Assembly: GCA_025055015.1 (NCBI GenBank)
Contig: JANWYQ010000192.1
Span: 1 to 59,480 of the forward strand
Source of the DNA: Caldilineales bacterium
Lineage (GTDB): Bacteria > Chloroflexota > Anaerolineae > JAAEKA01
Length of the DNA stretch: 59,480 nt
Reading direction: 5' to 3'
Shown: one piece after another, positions 22,940 through 34,470 of the stretch
Layout of the letters: each line of letters starts with the position of its first letter
How positions within the stretch are numbered: the first letter of the stretch is position 1
Position numbers and translations under genes: made by a program
The notes under the pieces: model-generated
Databases searched by the model: none
What the model was told of the DNA's origin: nothing
What the model saw: the letters and a program-made list of their open reading frames with translations, nothing else

Positions 22940-24487
22940 TCAGGCGGGCGAGATGCCGTGCTTGCGGGGCACGTGGCGCTCCCGCTTCAGCAGCGTGACG
23001 TCCAGCGCCTTGATCAGCACGCGGCGGGTCTCGCGCGGCTCGATGACGTCGTCAATCAGCCCGCGCGCGGCCGCCACGTAGGGGTTGTTGAACCGCTCCT
23101 CGTAGTCGCGGATCAGCTCGGCCCGCTTGGCCTCGGGGTCGGGCGCCTCGGACACCTCCTTGCGGAAGAGGATGTTGACCGCGCCGGCCGCGCCCATGAC
23201 CGCGATCTCGGCGTTAGGCCAGGCGTAGAGCAGGTCCCCGCGCAACCCCTTGCTGCTCATCACGCAGTAGGCGCCGCCATAGCTCTTGCGCAGGATCACC
23301 ATCAGCTTGGGCACGGTGGCCTCGCTGTAAGCGTAGATCATGCGCGCGCCGTTGCGGATAATGCCGCCGTACTCCTGGTCGGTGCCGGGCAGGAAGCCGG
23401 GCACGTCCTGGAGGGTGACGATGGGGACGTTGTAGGTGTCGCAGATGCGGATGAAGTGGGCCGCTTTGATGGAGGCCTTGATGTCTATGGTGCCGGCCAG
23501 CACCATGGGCTGGTTGGCCACCACGCCCACCACGTAGCCGTTGAGCCGGGCAAAGCCCACCACCATGTTCTGCGCCCAGAGCTGGTGCACCTCGAAGAAG
23601 CGGCCGTCGTCGAAGATGCTGGCGATGACCTTGCGCACGTCGTAGGGCTTGTAGGGATCGGTGGGCACGATCTCCTCCAGCTCCGGGCAGCGCCGCTCCG
23701 GGTCGTCAATGGGCGGCACGTAGGGCGGGTCCTCCAGGTTGTTGGAAGGGAGGTAGCTGAGCAGCTCCCGGGCCATGGCTAGGCACTCGCGATCGTCCCG
23801 CGCCAAGAAATGGCTGACCCCGCTCTGCTGGCTGTGCACCAGGCCGCCGCCCAGCTGCTCCTGGGTCACCTCCTCCTGCATCACGGCGCGCACCACGTCG
23901 GGGCCGGTGATGAACATGTAGCTGTTCTCGGTCATGAACACGAAGTCGGTCAGGCCCGGCGAGTAGACGGCGCCGCCTGCGCAGGGGCCCATGATCAGCG
24001 AGAGCTGGGGGATGACGCCGGAGGCCTCACAGTTCGCATCGAACAGCCGCGCGTAGCCGCCTAGGCTGTCCACCCCCTCCTGGATGCGCGCGCCGCCGGA
24101 GTCGTTGATGGCGATGAAGGGGCAGCCGTAGGCCAGGGCCATGCGCATGGCCTTGACGATCTTGTTGGCGTGCATCTCGCCCAGGGAACCGCCCATCACC
24201 GAGGCATCCTGCGCCGCCACGAACGCGTAGCGGCCGTTGATCTTCCCAAACCCGGTGACCACGCCGTCGCCGTAGCGGGAGGCCTTGCCGCCCATGTAGC
24301 GGTCGTAGCGCGGCAACACGAGGGTGTCTATCTCGGTGAAGGTGCCGGGGTCGAACAGCAGGTCAATGCGCTCGCGCGCCGTGAGCCGGCCCTTGCGATG
24401 CTGTACCTCCACGTCTTTCGCAGTGCCGTACGCCTCCTTGCGGCGGGCGCGCAGCTTCTCGATGTAATACTCCATGCTCTCGGCCAA
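22940..24487 (-). CDS. Acyl-CoA carboxylase carboxyltransferase subunit (PccB/AccD-type)
   Basis: About 515 residues; moves the carboxyl group from biotin to an acyl-CoA, giving malonyl- or methylmalonyl-CoA. The TTG at 24487 is preferred (GGAGAG ribosome-binding site 6 bp upstream); an ATG at 24475 is an alternative. Both crotonase-like halves are present: 'INDSGGARIQEGVDSLGGYARLF', 'GPCAGGAVYSP' and, in the second half, 'LQDVPGFLPGTDQEYGGIIRNGA' and 'KSYGGAYCVMSSK'. In Streptomyces PccB/AccB the residue after 'GGAY' influences acetyl versus propionyl preference (Asp or Ile); here it is Cys, so specificity is open. The malonyl-type AT of the neighbouring synthase favours malonyl-CoA production. 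Confidence 0.93.
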   Translation of the reverse strand: MAESMEYYIEKLRARRKEAYGTAKDVEVQHRKGRLTARERIDLLFDPGTFTEIDTLVLPRYDRYMGGKASRYGDGVVTGFGKINGRYAFVAAQDASVMGGSLGEMHANKIVKAMRMALAYGCPFIAINDSGGARIQEGVDSLGGYARLFDANCEASGVIPQLSLIMGPCAGGAVYSPGLTDFVFMTENSYMFITGPDVVRAVMQEEVTQEQLGGGLVHSQQSGVSHFLARDDRECLAMARELLSYLPSNNLEDPPYVPPIDDPERRCPELEEIVPTDPYKPYDVRKVIASIFDDGRFFEVHQLWAQNMVVGFARLNGYVVGVVANQPMVLAGTIDIKASIKAAHFIRICDTYNVPIVTLQDVPGFLPGTDQEYGGIIRNGARMIYAYSEATVPKLMVILRKSYGGAYCVMSSKGLRGDLLYAWPNAEIAVMGAAGAVNILFRKEVSEAPDPEAKRAELIRDYEERFNNPYVAAARGLIDDVIEPRETRRVLIKALDVTLLKRERHVPRKHGISPA

Positions 24488-24525
24488 GGTCTGCTCTCCT
24501 TCCGTCGTGCCTTGCAAAGCGGCCG

Positions 24526-25530
24526 TCACCCACAGGCGGCAACCACCGGCCTGCGGCCGGCGGTCTCGCCCTGGTAGGCCAGAAGGGCCACTGTCAACAC
24601 GTAGCTGCCGTGACGCCGCCACCAGCCGCTCAAGCTCCAGCCAGAGCCGTTGACCGGTCGGCCGGTGCGCTGCGTCGCCTGGGCCACCAGGTCGGGAGGA
24701 CAGTGGACGTAGACTTCGCACCACCCGTGTACGGCGTTGCACCCTAGCTCCAGCCCGCTGGCCGGCAGGCAGACCACCTGCTGCGCGTCCACCGTCAGGC
24801 CCAGGTGCAGCGCCTTCAGCACCGCCTCCTTAGCGCTCCAGATGACGGCGGCCAGCAGGGGTTGCTCTTCGTCCGAGGCCTGCCCCAACCAGCACAGCTC
24901 CTCCGGGGCAAAGTAGGCCCGCAGGAAGCTCTCCTCCCGCGGCTCGATGGCCTCGATGTCCACCCCAAGGCGCGCCAGGTCGTCGGCCGGGCTGCCCGCC
25001 AGGGGCTCGGCGGTCGGCAGCACGTGAACCCCCGATGCCGTCCCGTTCGGCGGCAGCGCTGCGAGGACGCCGCCGCTGCTGGGCGCGTAGAGGGCGCAGA
25101 AGGCAACGTCGTCCCGATGGCTGATGGACAGGCTGATGGGCAGCTGCCAGCCGCTCACGCGCGGCACCGGCAGGCCACGGCGCCGGCCGGGCTCGGCCAC
25201 CAGCGGCGCGTTGCGCACCCACCGCGAGCCTGCCGGCAGGTCCTGGGGCACGGCTAAGCTGTCGAACACCACGATGGGCGCCGCGCTGTCCTCGGCCTCG
25301 CGGGCGATCACCAGCGCGTCGGGCGGCGGCTCCTGGCCGGTTTCCTGTTTCACGTAACACCGCGCCAGGCTCTTCGCCGCGCACCGACCCAACAGCCACT
25401 CCCGGCGACGTTTCTCCACCGTGATCTGGGCCAGCCGCTGGCGCTCGGCCGGGCTCAACAGGGCCTCCGGCACACCGCCAGCGGCTAGCTCAGGGATCTC
25501 CGGTGCAAAGCGCAGCAGCCAGTGGATCAT
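24526..25530 (-). CDS. 4'-phosphopantetheinyl transferase, Sfp-type
   Basis: 334 residues. Transfers phosphopantetheine from CoA to carrier domains. Sfp-family motifs are visible: 'SISISHRDD'-like segment ('LSISHRDD'), the Mg-binding 'LGVDIEAIEPRE' and 'WSAKEAVLKAL'. It is longer than typical (~230 residues), with extra Pro/Gly-rich stretches around residues 75-130 and 155-185. It lies 19 bp downstream of the giant synthase and 38 bp upstream of the carboxyltransferase, so it is almost certainly the dedicated activator of the synthase's three carrier domains, which have Thr instead of Ser at the modification site. Confidence 0.9.
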   Translation of the reverse strand: MIHWLLRFAPEIPELAAGGVPEALLSPAERQRLAQITVEKRRREWLLGRCAAKSLARCYVKQETGQEPPPDALVIAREAEDSAAPIVVFDSLAVPQDLPAGSRWVRNAPLVAEPGRRRGLPVPRVSGWQLPISLSISHRDDVAFCALYAPSSGGVLAALPPNGTASGVHVLPTAEPLAGSPADDLARLGVDIEAIEPREESFLRAYFAPEELCWLGQASDEEQPLLAAVIWSAKEAVLKALHLGLTVDAQQVVCLPASGLELGCNAVHGWCEVYVHCPPDLVAQATQRTGRPVNGSGWSLSGWWRRHGSYVLTVALLAYQGETAGRRPVVAACG

Positions 25531-25549
25531 GCCACCACCGCTGATGTCA

Positions 25550-28500
25550 TCACCCTGGGCGCCCGACGGTGCGGTAGCCCAGGAGCTCCACGAACAACTT
25601 GCCCGCCTCGTCCACCACCTGGCAGTCGAAGGTCTCGCCGTGGTCTGCCGTGCGCACGATGCCGTAGAGCCGGCGGCCCTCCGCCTCGACCGGTTGGCGG
25701 TAGGCGGTCACCGAGCGGAAGCCCAGCGGGAAGGCCATCGCGTTGTGGGTCTTGATGTGCCACAGGGCCGCCGCCTGGAAGCAGAGCTCCACCAGCCGCG
25801 GGGCCATCAAGGACTCGACGTCGGCCGGCTCGGTGTTGGGCGGTAGGCTGTGGCTCATCAGCGCCACGCAGCGGTCGCCGTGGACGCCGGCCCGCTCCAC
25901 CACCTGGTAGGCCGGGCCGTGGAAGAAGACCCGATAGACCTCGGCGGCGGTGATGGGCAGGTCGGCCTCGCTGGGCGGCCGGAAGTCCACCACCGGCTTG
26001 GGGTTGGGCGCCTGGGTGAGGCGGACGTCGGCGGCGAAGTGGTCCTTCACCTGGACCGGCAAGCCCTCCTTGGCCGGCTTGGTCACCGAGCGCAGAACCA
26101 CGTGGGCCACCAGGTCTTCGCCGCCTGACCCGGCCGAGGTCCCCGCCGGCGTGACGAGGGCGCTCAGGTAGAGCGTCCGCGGCTCCATGCGGAAGAACTT
26201 GAACGCGCCCATCATCTGCTCGTTCTCCACGGCCGCCACCCGGTAGCCGGGCGCCAGGAGGGACGCCACCTCGGCCAGGGCCTCGGTGGCCATTACGCCG
26301 GGCAGCCAGGGCGTGTCGGGATCCGGCGCGTGGTCGAACAGGAAGGGCTGCGCCTTGGGGTCGAGGGCCGTCTCGACCTCCAGGCCGCCGTAGAGCTTGG
26401 CGGCCTTGACCTGGCCCACCATCAACAGGCGGGGCTGGCGCTTGGCCAGGGCCGCGTTGATCTTGTCCGGGTCCAGGCCGCCGGTGGGGTCCTTCTCGTC
26501 CAGCCAGGCGCCCAGCCGGCCGGCCACCACGATCTCCCCGCGGGTGCCGCCGTAGGTGAGCTCGCGGCGGATGGTGGGCACGCCGGCCTCCGGCGGCAGC
26601 ATGTCAATGCCCAGGGCCGCCATGATCTGCGGCACCGAGCCCCGGGAGGCCATGCCGATCTGGCCCCAGGCGGTCCAGTCAATGGCGATGCCGCGGGTCG
26701 CCGGCCGCCAGTTGCGCAGGCTGCTGGTGACCTTGCACAGCAGGTCGTTGGCTGCGGCGTAGTCGGTCTGGCCGTTGTTGCCGAAGCGGCCGGCGACCGA
26801 GCTGAAGGCCACTGTGGCGCCGATGGGCATGCCCTTGGCCGCCTTGAGGATGCTGAAGAAGCCGTCCGCCTTGACGTCGTAGACCAGGCTGAACTGCTGC
26901 GGCTCCTTGTTGGGCAGGGTGCGGTCAATCAGCAGCCCGCCGGCGTGCAGCAGGACGTCAATCTTGCCGTGGCGCTGGCGGATGTCCTCGACCACGCGGG
27001 CTACCGCCTCGCCGTCCCGCAGGTCTAGGCTGTAGTAGTGGACCGTGCCGCCGGCCGCCTCCACGGACTCGATGGCCCGCAGCGCAGCCTCCTGGCGCTC
27101 CACGGCCATGATCTTGTCGTCAATCTGCTTGGGCGTGACCTTCTGGCCGGTGGCCTTGGCCTCCTCGATCAGGGCCTGCTTCAGCGCCTCGCGGCCCTGG
27201 CGGAAGAGCATCACGTACTTGTCGTCGCGAGCGGGCGCCGGCACCAGGTCCAGCAGGTAGAAGATGCCGCCGCTGTGGGCCGCCAGGTCGGTGGTGATGG
27301 CGCTGGTGATGCCGCCGGCTGCGCCGGTGACCAGGAACACCGTGTCCTTGCCCAGCGCCATGCCGGGTCGGCCGTCCCGGGCCGGCTTCTCCACCAGGGT
27401 GACGGTGTAGCGCAGGCCGTCCTTGTAGCCCACCTCCACGATGCCGGGGTCGAAGAGGGTCTCGGCGATCAGGGCGTCGGCCGGCTCGGCCGTCTTGCGC
27501 CCCACCTCGAAGTCCACCACCTTGACGGTGACGCCCTTGCCGGAGCCGTCGGCCCGCAGGGCCTGCTCCATGTGGTAGGCCTTGGTGAAGCCGCACACTG
27601 CGCCGCCCAGGGGCGCCGTGGCGCCGGCCTCGCCATAGCCGTGGAGGCCGCCCAGCCGCGTGGCCGACACCAGGAAGGTGTTGGGACCCCGCACCGAGTC
27701 GTAGAGCGCGCGCATGGCGGTGTAGAGGTTCTTGACCCGGAGGCGGTTGTGCTCGCGCCACTCCTCCAGGGTCATGTCCTCGATGGCCGGCTCCACGTCC
27801 AGCGCCGGCAGCCAGTAGACGCCCTGGATGGGCCCCTCCGCCAGCCAGGCTTTGAGCTGCGCGTCCAGCGCGTCGGTGGCGATGCCGGGCTCCAGGGCCA
27901 GCACGGTCACGCCCAGCTTCTCCAGCCGGTTGACCAGGGACTTGCCCACACCCCCGCGGTCCATCATCACCACCACCCGGCTGCCGCTGCCCAACGTGAC
28001 GCCGGTGGGCTTGCAGAACTCGATGGCCGGCCGCAGGCTAGGCACCGGCACCCGCCGCGGCATCTTGTCCGCGTCCTCCAGGGTGCCGATGGTCTTCACA
28101 GCGGGGACGGAGGGAACGGGGGGAGCCGGGGGAACTTGAGGAGCTGGCGGAGCTTGAGTTCCTGCGAGCCCCGCCGAGGCCCCCTCAGTTCCCCTCTGCC
28201 GCAGATCCGGCCGCATCTTGTAGACGAACTCGATCACGCTCTGCAGGGTCGGGTAGTCCCGCAGCTTCAGGCCCTCCTGGAAGGGGATGCCGAACGCCTC
28301 CCGGATGGCCTGGAAGGTCTCCGCCTGCTTCACCGTGTCAATCCCCAGGTCCGCCTCCAGGTCCAGGTCCAGCTCCAGCATGTCCGTCGGGTAGCCGGTC
28401 TTGTGGGAGACGATCTCCAAGATCTTGGCCGTCACCCCATCGCCGGCGGCGGAAGGAACTGGGGGAGCTGGAGGCGCCGGAGGCGCTGAGGGAACGGGAG

Positions 28501-31500
28501 GAACGGAGGGAACTGGAGGAACCGGAGCTCCTCGGAGTTCCTCCGAGACCGCCTCAGTTCCCCTCTGCCGCAAATCCGGCCGCATCTTGTACACGAACTC
28601 GATCACGCTCTGCAGGGTCGGGTAGTCCCGCAGCTTCAGGCCCTCCTGGAAGGGGATGCCGAACGCCTCCCGGATAGCCTGGAAGGTCTCCGCCTGCTTC
28701 ACCGTGTCAATCCCCAGGTCCGCCTCCAGGTCGAGGTCGAGGTCCAGCATGTCCTGCGGATAGCCGGTCTTCTCGGCCACGATCTCAACGATCTTGGCGG
28801 CCACTCCGTCGGTAGCGGACACTGTGGGAGCTGGAGGAGCCGGAGGCGCTGAGGGAACTGAAGGAGCTGGAGGAACTGGGGGAACTGGAGTTCCTCTGAG
28901 TTCCTCCGAGACCCCCTGAGCTCCCCTCAGCTCCGGCCGCATCTTGTAGACGAACTCGATCACGCTCTGCAGGGTCGGGTAGTCCCGCAGCTTCAGGCCC
29001 TCCTGGAAGGGGATGCCGAACGCCTCCCGGATAGCCTGGAAGGTCTCCGCCTGCTTCACCGTGTCAATCCCCAGGTCCGCCTCTAGGTCCAGGTCGAGGT
29101 CCAGCATGTCCTGCGGATAGCCGGTCTTCTCGGCCACGATGCGCAGCACCTGGTGGGCGATCTGATCGCCGGCCGGCGCAGCCGGCGTCGGCGCGGGCGC
29201 GGCGGGGGCAGGGGGAGCGGCCGGCGCGGCCGGAACAGGAGGAGCGGCGGGCGCAGGCGCCGGAGCAGCTGCCACAGGCGCCGGCTCAGGCGCCGGCGGC
29301 GCAACCGAAGGAGCAGCCGGTGCGGGCGCAGCCGGCGGAGGCGGCGGGGGAGCAACGGGCGCCGGCGCAGCGGCCATGGACGGTGCGGGCGCGGGCGGCG
29401 CAACAGGCGCTGCCGGTTCACCGCTCACCGGCAACCGTTCAGCGGTCACCGGCTTCCCCAGCAGCTCGCGCACGGCCGGCATGGGCTGCGGGTGATAGGA
29501 CGCGGCCGGCATGCCGTCGCCGGGCGCCGCAGCGCGCATCGTCGGCCCCAGGCCATAGCGCCAGGTGCTGGGCGCCGGTGCGCGGCCGGGGCCCTCCTTG
29601 GACTTGATGCGCAGGTTCCGCTTCACCACCTCCAGCTCGGCCCGGTCGTAGCCGCTGATGCTGTCCAGCCAGTGCTGGTAGCGCAGCTTGTCGTCCACCC
29701 GGTCCAGGCCGCCGGGGATGCGTCGGGTGAGGGTCATGCTGATCTGCGAGCCGAAGCCGGCGGCCAGGTGCAGCGCGTAGAGCACCGGGTAGCGGCCCCC
29801 GCGGCTCAGGTTCAGCACACCTAGCTCGGGGTCCACCTCCTTGAAGTTGGGCACCGGCGGGACGATGCCGTACTCCAGGATCTTGACCGCAATCACGTCC
29901 TCCACGCCCACGCCCATGGGATGGCCGGTGAAGCCCTTGGTGTTGGCCACCACGATGTCGTTGGCCGCGTCCCCGAAGGTGTTGCGCAGCGCCACTACCT
30001 CCGCCGAGGCGCTGCCCCCGCGCGCGGGGGTGTAGGTCTCGTGGGACATGAACACCGTCTGGCTGGCGATGGCGTAGCGGTTGATGCCGAAGCGGCGCTC
30101 GGCCGAGGCCACCAGGTTTTCCATCACCTGGCTGATGTGGTCCACGTCCAGCCGAGAGCCGTGGTAGGCGCTGTTCATGCTCTCGCTGCTCAGCAGCTCT
30201 ACGATGCCCCGCATGCCGCGCTCCCGCACTGCGTCCTCGCTCTCCACCACCAGCGCGCAGGCGCCCATGCCCAGGATGGTGCCGTGGCGGCGGCGGTCGA
30301 AGGGCAGGGCCGCCTCGTCCACCTGGTCGTCGGTGGCGGAGGCGCCCAGGGCCAGGAAGCCGGCGCCCACCCACTCCATCAGGTTGTCGCTGGTGACGTC
30401 GTCGCCGGCTACCACCAACACCCGGCGGCAGCGGCCGGAGCGGATCCAATCCTCGGCGATGGCGATGGCCTGGGTGGTGCTGGCGCAAGCCGCGTTGACC
30501 TGGGTGTTGGGCCCGCGGGCGCCGATGTACTCGGCGAACTGGCTGTGGCCCATGCTCAGGATGCGGAAGATGAAGCGGCGGTCGAACTGGTAGGGCTCGC
30601 GCTCCAGCTGCTCCCGCAGCTCGCCGATGCGGCGGTTGATCTCCTGCAGCGTCTGCCAGTCGGAGACGTAGCCGCGCAGGTCCTCCAGCAGGGCCAGCTG
30701 CTGCAGTCGGCTTTCCCAGGTGTAGTAGCGGGTGAACTCCTCGGCGAAGCGGTCGCCGCCGGGGAAGGCGCTGGCGAAGATCACGCCGGTCTCGTCCCGC
30801 AGCGGCTCCGGCAGCATCCAGCGGTCGGGCAGGTAGCGGCCGGTGCTGGTCTTGCGCCAGGTCTGCACCAAGGGGATGCCCGCCTCGCGCAGCGCGTCCA
30901 GGCCGGCGGCGAAACAGTACTGCGTAGTGATGTCCAGGGCCTCCACCAGCTTGGCGGGCACGCCGTACTCCTCGGCCAGGTCGAAGGAGCCCTTGCGGCC
31001 GGCCAGCTTGATCACCTCGCTGGGGTCAGTGATTACCTGGAAGCTGCCGCTGCCGTCCTCGGCCTTCACCAGGCGGGTGATGCGCTTGTTGAGGATACGC
31101 TTGCGGAAGCGCTCCGGGATCAGGTCAATGAACTGCTCCCCGCGCAGGATGCGCAGCGCGTTGTCGGGGTCCATCAGCGGCTTGTTGGGGCCGGGCAGGC
31201 CCAGGCCGGTGCCGCTGATCACCACCGAGCCCAGCGGCGGCTCGTTGCGGTCGTAGGGGCGTTGAGCCGGGGAGGCGGCAGAGGCCTGCAGGCCGGACAA
31301 CGCCTGGGAGAGGGCTTGGACCAGCTGGCCCAGGCCGTCGGCGGCTAGAGTGGGTTGCGGCATAGCAGTCTCCTGAGGAGGAGCGGTGACCGGTGGTCGG
31401 TGATCGGCGATCGGCGATGGCTCTGGGGTCGGGTGCGCAGCGGGGACGGGGGTTGTGGGCTGTGCAGCGGCCGCGGTGACAACGGGCGCAGCGGGCACGG

Positions 31501-34456
31501 GCGTTGCGGGTTGCGCAGCAGGCGCAGGCGCAGTAACAACGGGCGCAGCCGGCGCCGCGGCAGGAACGGCGCCCTGGCCGCCGTTCACCGGCAGCCGTTC
31601 GCTGCTGACCGTGATCGGTTGGTCGGCCCGCAGGCCGTAGCCGGCGGCGTAGAGGCCGCACAGCGCCTGGTTGAAGCTGGGGATCTCGCCGGTCTTGGGG
31701 TGGTTGGTGAAGAGGGAGACCACGTCGGGCTTGCTGCCCAGCACGTCGTCCACGAAGCCCTTCAGCGCCTTCTTGGGGCCCACCTCCACGAAGGCCCGGC
31801 AGCCCTCGCGGTAGAGGGTCTCCAGCCCCTTGACCCACTGCACCGGCGAGGCGATCTGCAGCTCCAGGATGTCCTTGATGGCCTCCACGGTGGTGGGGTA
31901 GAGCTCGCCGGTGACGTTGGCCACCAAGGGCAGCGTGGGCGGGCTGATGCGCAGCCGGTCCAGCACCTTGCGCAGCGGCTTGCTGGCCGGCGCCACGATC
32001 TTGGTGTGGAAGGCGTGGCTGACGGGGATGCGCATGGCCTGGTAGCCCTTCTGGGTGAAGAGCTCGATGGCCCGCTCCACCGCCTTGCTGGCGCCGCCCA
32101 CCACGCATTGGTTGTAGCTGTTGATGTTGGCCGCCACGACGTAGCCGTCTACCTCCTTCAACGTCTCCATGATGACGTCGTAGGGGGCCATGACGGCGGC
32201 CATCCAGCCGTTGTCGTCCACCGACACGCGGGTCATCTCGGCCCCACGGGCGGCCGCGGCCTCCAAGGCGTCGGCGAAGGGCATGATGCCGGCGGCGATC
32301 AGGGCTGCGTACTCGCCCAGGGAGTGGCCCATCACCATGTCGGGCTTGAAGCCGTACTCGCCCAGCAGCCGGTAGAGGGCCGTGTCCATGGTGAGCATGG
32401 CCGGCTGGGTGATGGCGGTCTGCATCAGGTCCCGCTCGGCCTGCTTCATGGCGGCCGGGTCGCTGGCGTCCACGAAGATGTAGCTGGTGAGAGGCCGGCC
32501 GAGGATGGGGGTCATCACGGCGTCGGCCTCGCGGAAGGTGTCGGCCACCACCGGCTCCAGCGCGGCCAGCTGGCGGCCCATGTTGGTGTACTGGCTGCCC
32601 TGGCCGGGGAAGAGGAAGGCGGTCTTGCCGGGGGCTGCGCCGCTCCCGCGGAAGATGCCCTGGCCGGCCAGCGCCTTCCAGGCCTGGGGGTTGTCGAAGC
32701 CGGCGGCCTTGCGGGCCTTGGCCAGGCGGTCCAGCAGCTCGGCGTGGTCGCCGAAGTCAATCACCACTCGCTCCGGCTGGCTGAGCTCGGCGAGGCTGGG
32801 CGGCTCCACCGGCGGCATCCAGCCCCCCTCCACCCGCTGCCAGAGGGCATCCAGCTTGTCCTTGAGGGCTACGGCGTTGGCCGCGCCCACGGCCAGGATG
32901 CCCCGCAGCGGCTTCTTGGTGAAGGCCGGCGACGGCGGAGCCACGGTGATGGTTGCGGCGCCGTCGCCGTTGCCCTTGGCGCTGGGCTTGACGGGCGCCT
33001 CAGGCACCTCCACGCCGGCGAAGGTGGTGCGCTCGGTGCGCAGCATTCCCGGCACGTACTCCTCCAGCACCACGTGGAAGTTGGTGCCGCCGAAGCCGTA
33101 GGAGCTCACGCCGGCGCGGCGGGGGTAGCCGTTGGGCTTGGGCCACTCTCGCGTCTCGTGGATCAGGTAGAAGGGAGAGCGAGAGAAGTCGAAGTTGGGG
33201 TTGGGACGCTCGGCGTTGAGGGTGGCCGGCAGGATCTTCTCGTGGATGGCCATCACTGCCTTGAGCAGGCCGGCTGCGCCGGCGCCCGCCTTCAGGTGGC
33301 CGATGTTGCTCTTGGCGGAGCCCAGGCCGATGCTGCCCCGCGGCGCGCCGCAGAAGACCTCGGTCAGGCTCTCCAGCTCCACCACGTCGCCCACCCGGGT
33401 GCTGGTGCCGTGGGCCTCCACCAGGGTGGCGGTGGCGGGGTCCAGGCCGGCGTTGGCCCAGGCGCGCCGCGTCGCCAGCACCTGGCCGATAGGGTTGGGC
33501 GCGGTGATGCCCTTGCCCTTGCCGTCGCTGGAGCCGCCCACCCCGCGGATCACGGCGTAGATCTTGTCACCGTCCCGCTCGGCGTCCTCCAGTCGCTTGA
33601 GCAGAAAGACCGCGCTGCCCTCGCCCATCACGAAGCCATCGGCGCCCTCGCCGAAGGGGCGGCTGCCCGTGGCGCTCAGTGCGCCGATCTTGCAGAACTT
33701 CACGAAGGAGCTGGGCCCCATGTTGCGGTCCACGCCGCCGGTGAGGACCGCGTCCACCTGGCCGGAGGTGAGGAGCTCCACCGCAGCGTTGATGGCGGCG
33801 AAGCTGGAGGCGCAGGCCGCGTCGGTGATGAAGTTGGGACCCCGCAGGTTGAAGACGTTAGCCACCCGGCCGGAGACGATGTTGGGTAGCTCGCCCGGCA
33901 TGCTGTCCTCGGTGATGGGGGGGATCGTGGCGTCCATCCGCGCGTGCCACTGGCTGAGGATGGCGTCCCGCACCTGAGGCGGCAGCTGGCGAAACTCGGT
34001 CACCGACTCCAGCCACCGGCGGTACTCGGGGAAGTTCACCCGCATGGCCGTGATGTAGTGCAGCTCGCCGCCCATGGCCGTGCCGATGATCACGGCGGTG
34101 CGCTCGGTGTTCAGCGGCCGATCAGGGTAGCCGTAGTCCGCCAGGGCCTCGGCCGCAATGCTCACCGCCCACTGCTGCCCCTCGTCCATGGCCGCGGCCA
34201 CCTTGGGCGGGATGCGGTACCTCTTCCAGTCGAACTGGAAGCCGCGCACCCAGGCGCCGATCTTGCTGTAGGTCTTGTCCGGCACCGTGGGATCGGGGTC
34301 GTAGTAGTCGGCGATGCTCCAGCGCTCCGGCGGCACCTCGGTGATGCTGTAGCGCTTGTTCTTGATGTTCTGCCAGAACGTCGGCGCGTTGGGCGCGTCG
34401 GGCAGGATGGCGCCTAAGCCGACGATGGCGATGGCTCGGTGTGCGGTCTCGCTCAT
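25550..34456 (-). CDS. Giant iterative PKS/PUFA-synthase-like protein: KS-AT-KS-ACPx3-KR-DH
   Basis: 2968 residues. KS1 (~1-465): Cys215 in 'DAACASS', His349 in 'EAHGTST', His387 in 'NIGHLKAG'. AT (~611-935): Ser712 in 'GHSLGE', 'HAFH' at 814-817, the malonyl-type signature. A Pro/Ala/Thr linker (~950-1075) leads to KS2 (~1076-1580): Cys1324 in 'NAACAST', His1472 in '[12 protein letters not shown]' replacing the usual EAHGT motif, His1512 in 'GFTGHPMG'. A long Ala/Pro linker (~1680-1763) precedes three near-identical carrier domains (~1764-1842, 1883-1961, 2006-2084) with Thr1799, Thr1918 and Thr2041 at the phosphopantetheine position. KR (~2150-2650): 'VTGAAGGIT', Ser2552, Tyr2566, Asn2570. 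DH-like hotdog (~2690-2965): His2709 in 'FDHAPD' with 'LPG', then 'FFHGPAYQ'. No enoyl reductase or thioesterase. Order resembles PfaA of PUFA/secondary-lipid synthases with an added KS. Product unknown. Confidence 0.93.
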   Translation of the reverse strand: MSETAHRAIAIVGLGAILPDAPNAPTFWQNIKNKRYSITEVPPERWSIADYYDPDPTVPDKTYSKIGAWVRGFQFDWKRYRIPPKVAAAMDEGQQWAVSIAAEALADYGYPDRPLNTERTAVIIGTAMGGELHYITAMRVNFPEYRRWLESVTEFRQLPPQVRDAILSQWHARMDATIPPITEDSMPGELPNIVSGRVANVFNLRGPNFITDAACASSFAAINAAVELLTSGQVDAVLTGGVDRNMGPSSFVKFCKIGALSATGSRPFGEGADGFVMGEGSAVFLLKRLEDAERDGDKIYAVIRGVGGSSDGKGKGITAPNPIGQVLATRRAWANAGLDPATATLVEAHGTSTRVGDVVELESLTEVFCGAPRGSIGLGSAKSNIGHLKAGAGAAGLLKAVMAIHEKILPATLNAERPNPNFDFSRSPFYLIHETREWPKPNGYPRRAGVSSYGFGGTNFHVVLEEYVPGMLRTERTTFAGVEVPEAPVKPSAKGNGDGAATITVAPPSPAFTKKPLRGILAVGAANAVALKDKLDALWQRVEGGWMPPVEPPSLAELSQPERVVIDFGDHAELLDRLAKARKAAGFDNPQAWKALAGQGIFRGSGAAPGKTAFLFPGQGSQYTNMGRQLAALEPVVADTFREADAVMTPILGRPLTSYIFVDASDPAAMKQAERDLMQTAITQPAMLTMDTALYRLLGEYGFKPDMVMGHSLGEYAALIAAGIMPFADALEAAAARGAEMTRVSVDDNGWMAAVMAPYDVIMETLKEVDGYVVAANINSYNQCVVGGASKAVERAIELFTQKGYQAMRIPVSHAFHTKIVAPASKPLRKVLDRLRISPPTLPLVANVTGELYPTTVEAIKDILELQIASPVQWVKGLETLYREGCRAFVEVGPKKALKGFVDDVLGSKPDVVSLFTNHPKTGEIPSFNQALCGLYAAGYGLRADQPITVSSERLPVNGGQGAVPAAAPAAPVVTAPAPAAQPATPVPAAPVVTAAAAQPTTPVPAAHPTPEPSPIADHRPPVTAPPQETAMPQPTLAADGLGQLVQALSQALSGLQASAASPAQRPYDRNEPPLGSVVISGTGLGLPGPNKPLMDPDNALRILRGEQFIDLIPERFRKRILNKRITRLVKAEDGSGSFQVITDPSEVIKLAGRKGSFDLAEEYGVPAKLVEALDITTQYCFAAGLDALREAGIPLVQTWRKTSTGRYLPDRWMLPEPLRDETGVIFASAFPGGDRFAEEFTRYYTWESRLQQLALLEDLRGYVSDWQTLQEINRRIGELREQLEREPYQFDRRFIFRILSMGHSQFAEYIGARGPNTQVNAACASTTQAIAIAEDWIRSGRCRRVLVVAGDDVTSDNLMEWVGAGFLALGASATDDQVDEAALPFDRRRHGTILGMGACALVVESEDAVRERGMRGIVELLSSESMNSAYHGSRLDVDHISQVMENLVASAERRFGINRYAIASQTVFMSHETYTPARGGSASAEVVALRNTFGDAANDIVVANTKGFTGHPMGVGVEDVIAVKILEYGIVPPVPNFKEVDPELGVLNLSRGGRYPVLYALHLAAGFGSQISMTLTRRIPGGLDRVDDKLRYQHWLDSISGYDRAELEVVKRNLRIKSKEGPGRAPAPSTWRYGLGPTMRAAAPGDGMPAASYHPQPMPAVRELLGKPVTAERLPVSGEPAAPVAPPAPAPSMAAAPAPVAPPPPPPAAPAPAAPSVAPPAPEPAPVAAAPAPAPAAPPVPAAPAAPPAPAAPAPTPAAPAGDQIAHQVLRIVAEKTGYPQDMLDLDLDLEADLGIDTVKQAETFQAIREAFGIPFQEGLKLRDYPTLQSVIEFVYKMRPELRGAQGVSEELRGTPVPPVPPAPSVPSAPPAPPAPTVSATDGVAAKIVEIVAEKTGYPQDMLDLDLDLEADLGIDTVKQAETFQAIREAFGIPFQEGLKLRDYPTLQSVIEFVYKMRPDLRQRGTEAVSEELRGAPVPPVPSVPPVPSAPPAPPAPPVPSAAGDGVTAKILEIVSHKTGYPTDMLELDLDLEADLGIDTVKQAETFQAIREAFGIPFQEGLKLRDYPTLQSVIEFVYKMRPDLRQRGTEGASAGLAGTQAPPAPQVPPAPPVPSVPAVKTIGTLEDADKMPRRVPVPSLRPAIEFCKPTGVTLGSGSRVVVMMDRGGVGKSLVNRLEKLGVTVLALEPGIATDALDAQLKAWLAEGPIQGVYWLPALDVEPAIEDMTLEEWREHNRLRVKNLYTAMRALYDSVRGPNTFLVSATRLGGLHGYGEAGATAPLGGAVCGFTKAYHMEQALRADGSGKGVTVKVVDFEVGRKTAEPADALIAETLFDPGIVEVGYKDGLRYTVTLVEKPARDGRPGMALGKDTVFLVTGAAGGITSAITTDLAAHSGGIFYLLDLVPAPARDDKYVMLFRQGREALKQALIEEAKATGQKVTPKQIDDKIMAVERQEAALRAIESVEAAGGTVHYYSLDLRDGEAVARVVEDIRQRHGKIDVLLHAGGLLIDRTLPNKEPQQFSLVYDVKADGFFSILKAAKGMPIGATVAFSSVAGRFGNNGQTDYAAANDLLCKVTSSLRNWRPATRGIAIDWTAWGQIGMASRGSVPQIMAALGIDMLPPEAGVPTIRRELTYGGTRGEIVVAGRLGAWLDEKDPTGGLDPDKINAALAKRQPRLLMVGQVKAAKLYGGLEVETALDPKAQPFLFDHAPDPDTPWLPGVMATEALAEVASLLAPGYRVAAVENEQMMGAFKFFRMEPRTLYLSALVTPAGTSAGSGGEDLVAHVVLRSVTKPAKEGLPVQVKDHFAADVRLTQAPNPKPVVDFRPPSEADLPITAAEVYRVFFHGPAYQVVERAGVHGDRCVALMSHSLPPNTEPADVESLMAPRLVELCFQAAALWHIKTHNAMAFPLGFRSVTAYRQPVEAEGRRLYGIVRTADHGETFDCQVVDEAGKLFVELLGYRTVGRPG
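28205..29167 (-). repeat. Three near-identical carrier-domain repeats in the synthase gene
   Basis: Copies at about 28931-29167, 28574-28810 and 28205-28441, spaced 357 and 369 bp apart, each about 237 bp. The central stretch (from the DLGIDT motif to 'EFVYKMRP') is almost identical at DNA level, with only a few third-base changes, pointing to recent duplication or ongoing gene conversion. Copies are separated by Pro/Ala/Val/Ser linkers. Confidence 0.9.
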
Positions 34457-34470
34457 GGGGCAAACTCCTC

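Noticed and set aside
28334-29062. Sequencing error as explanation of the Thr carrier codons
   Set aside because: The same ACG codon appears in all three copies within unbroken reading frames, so a random error is very unlikely.
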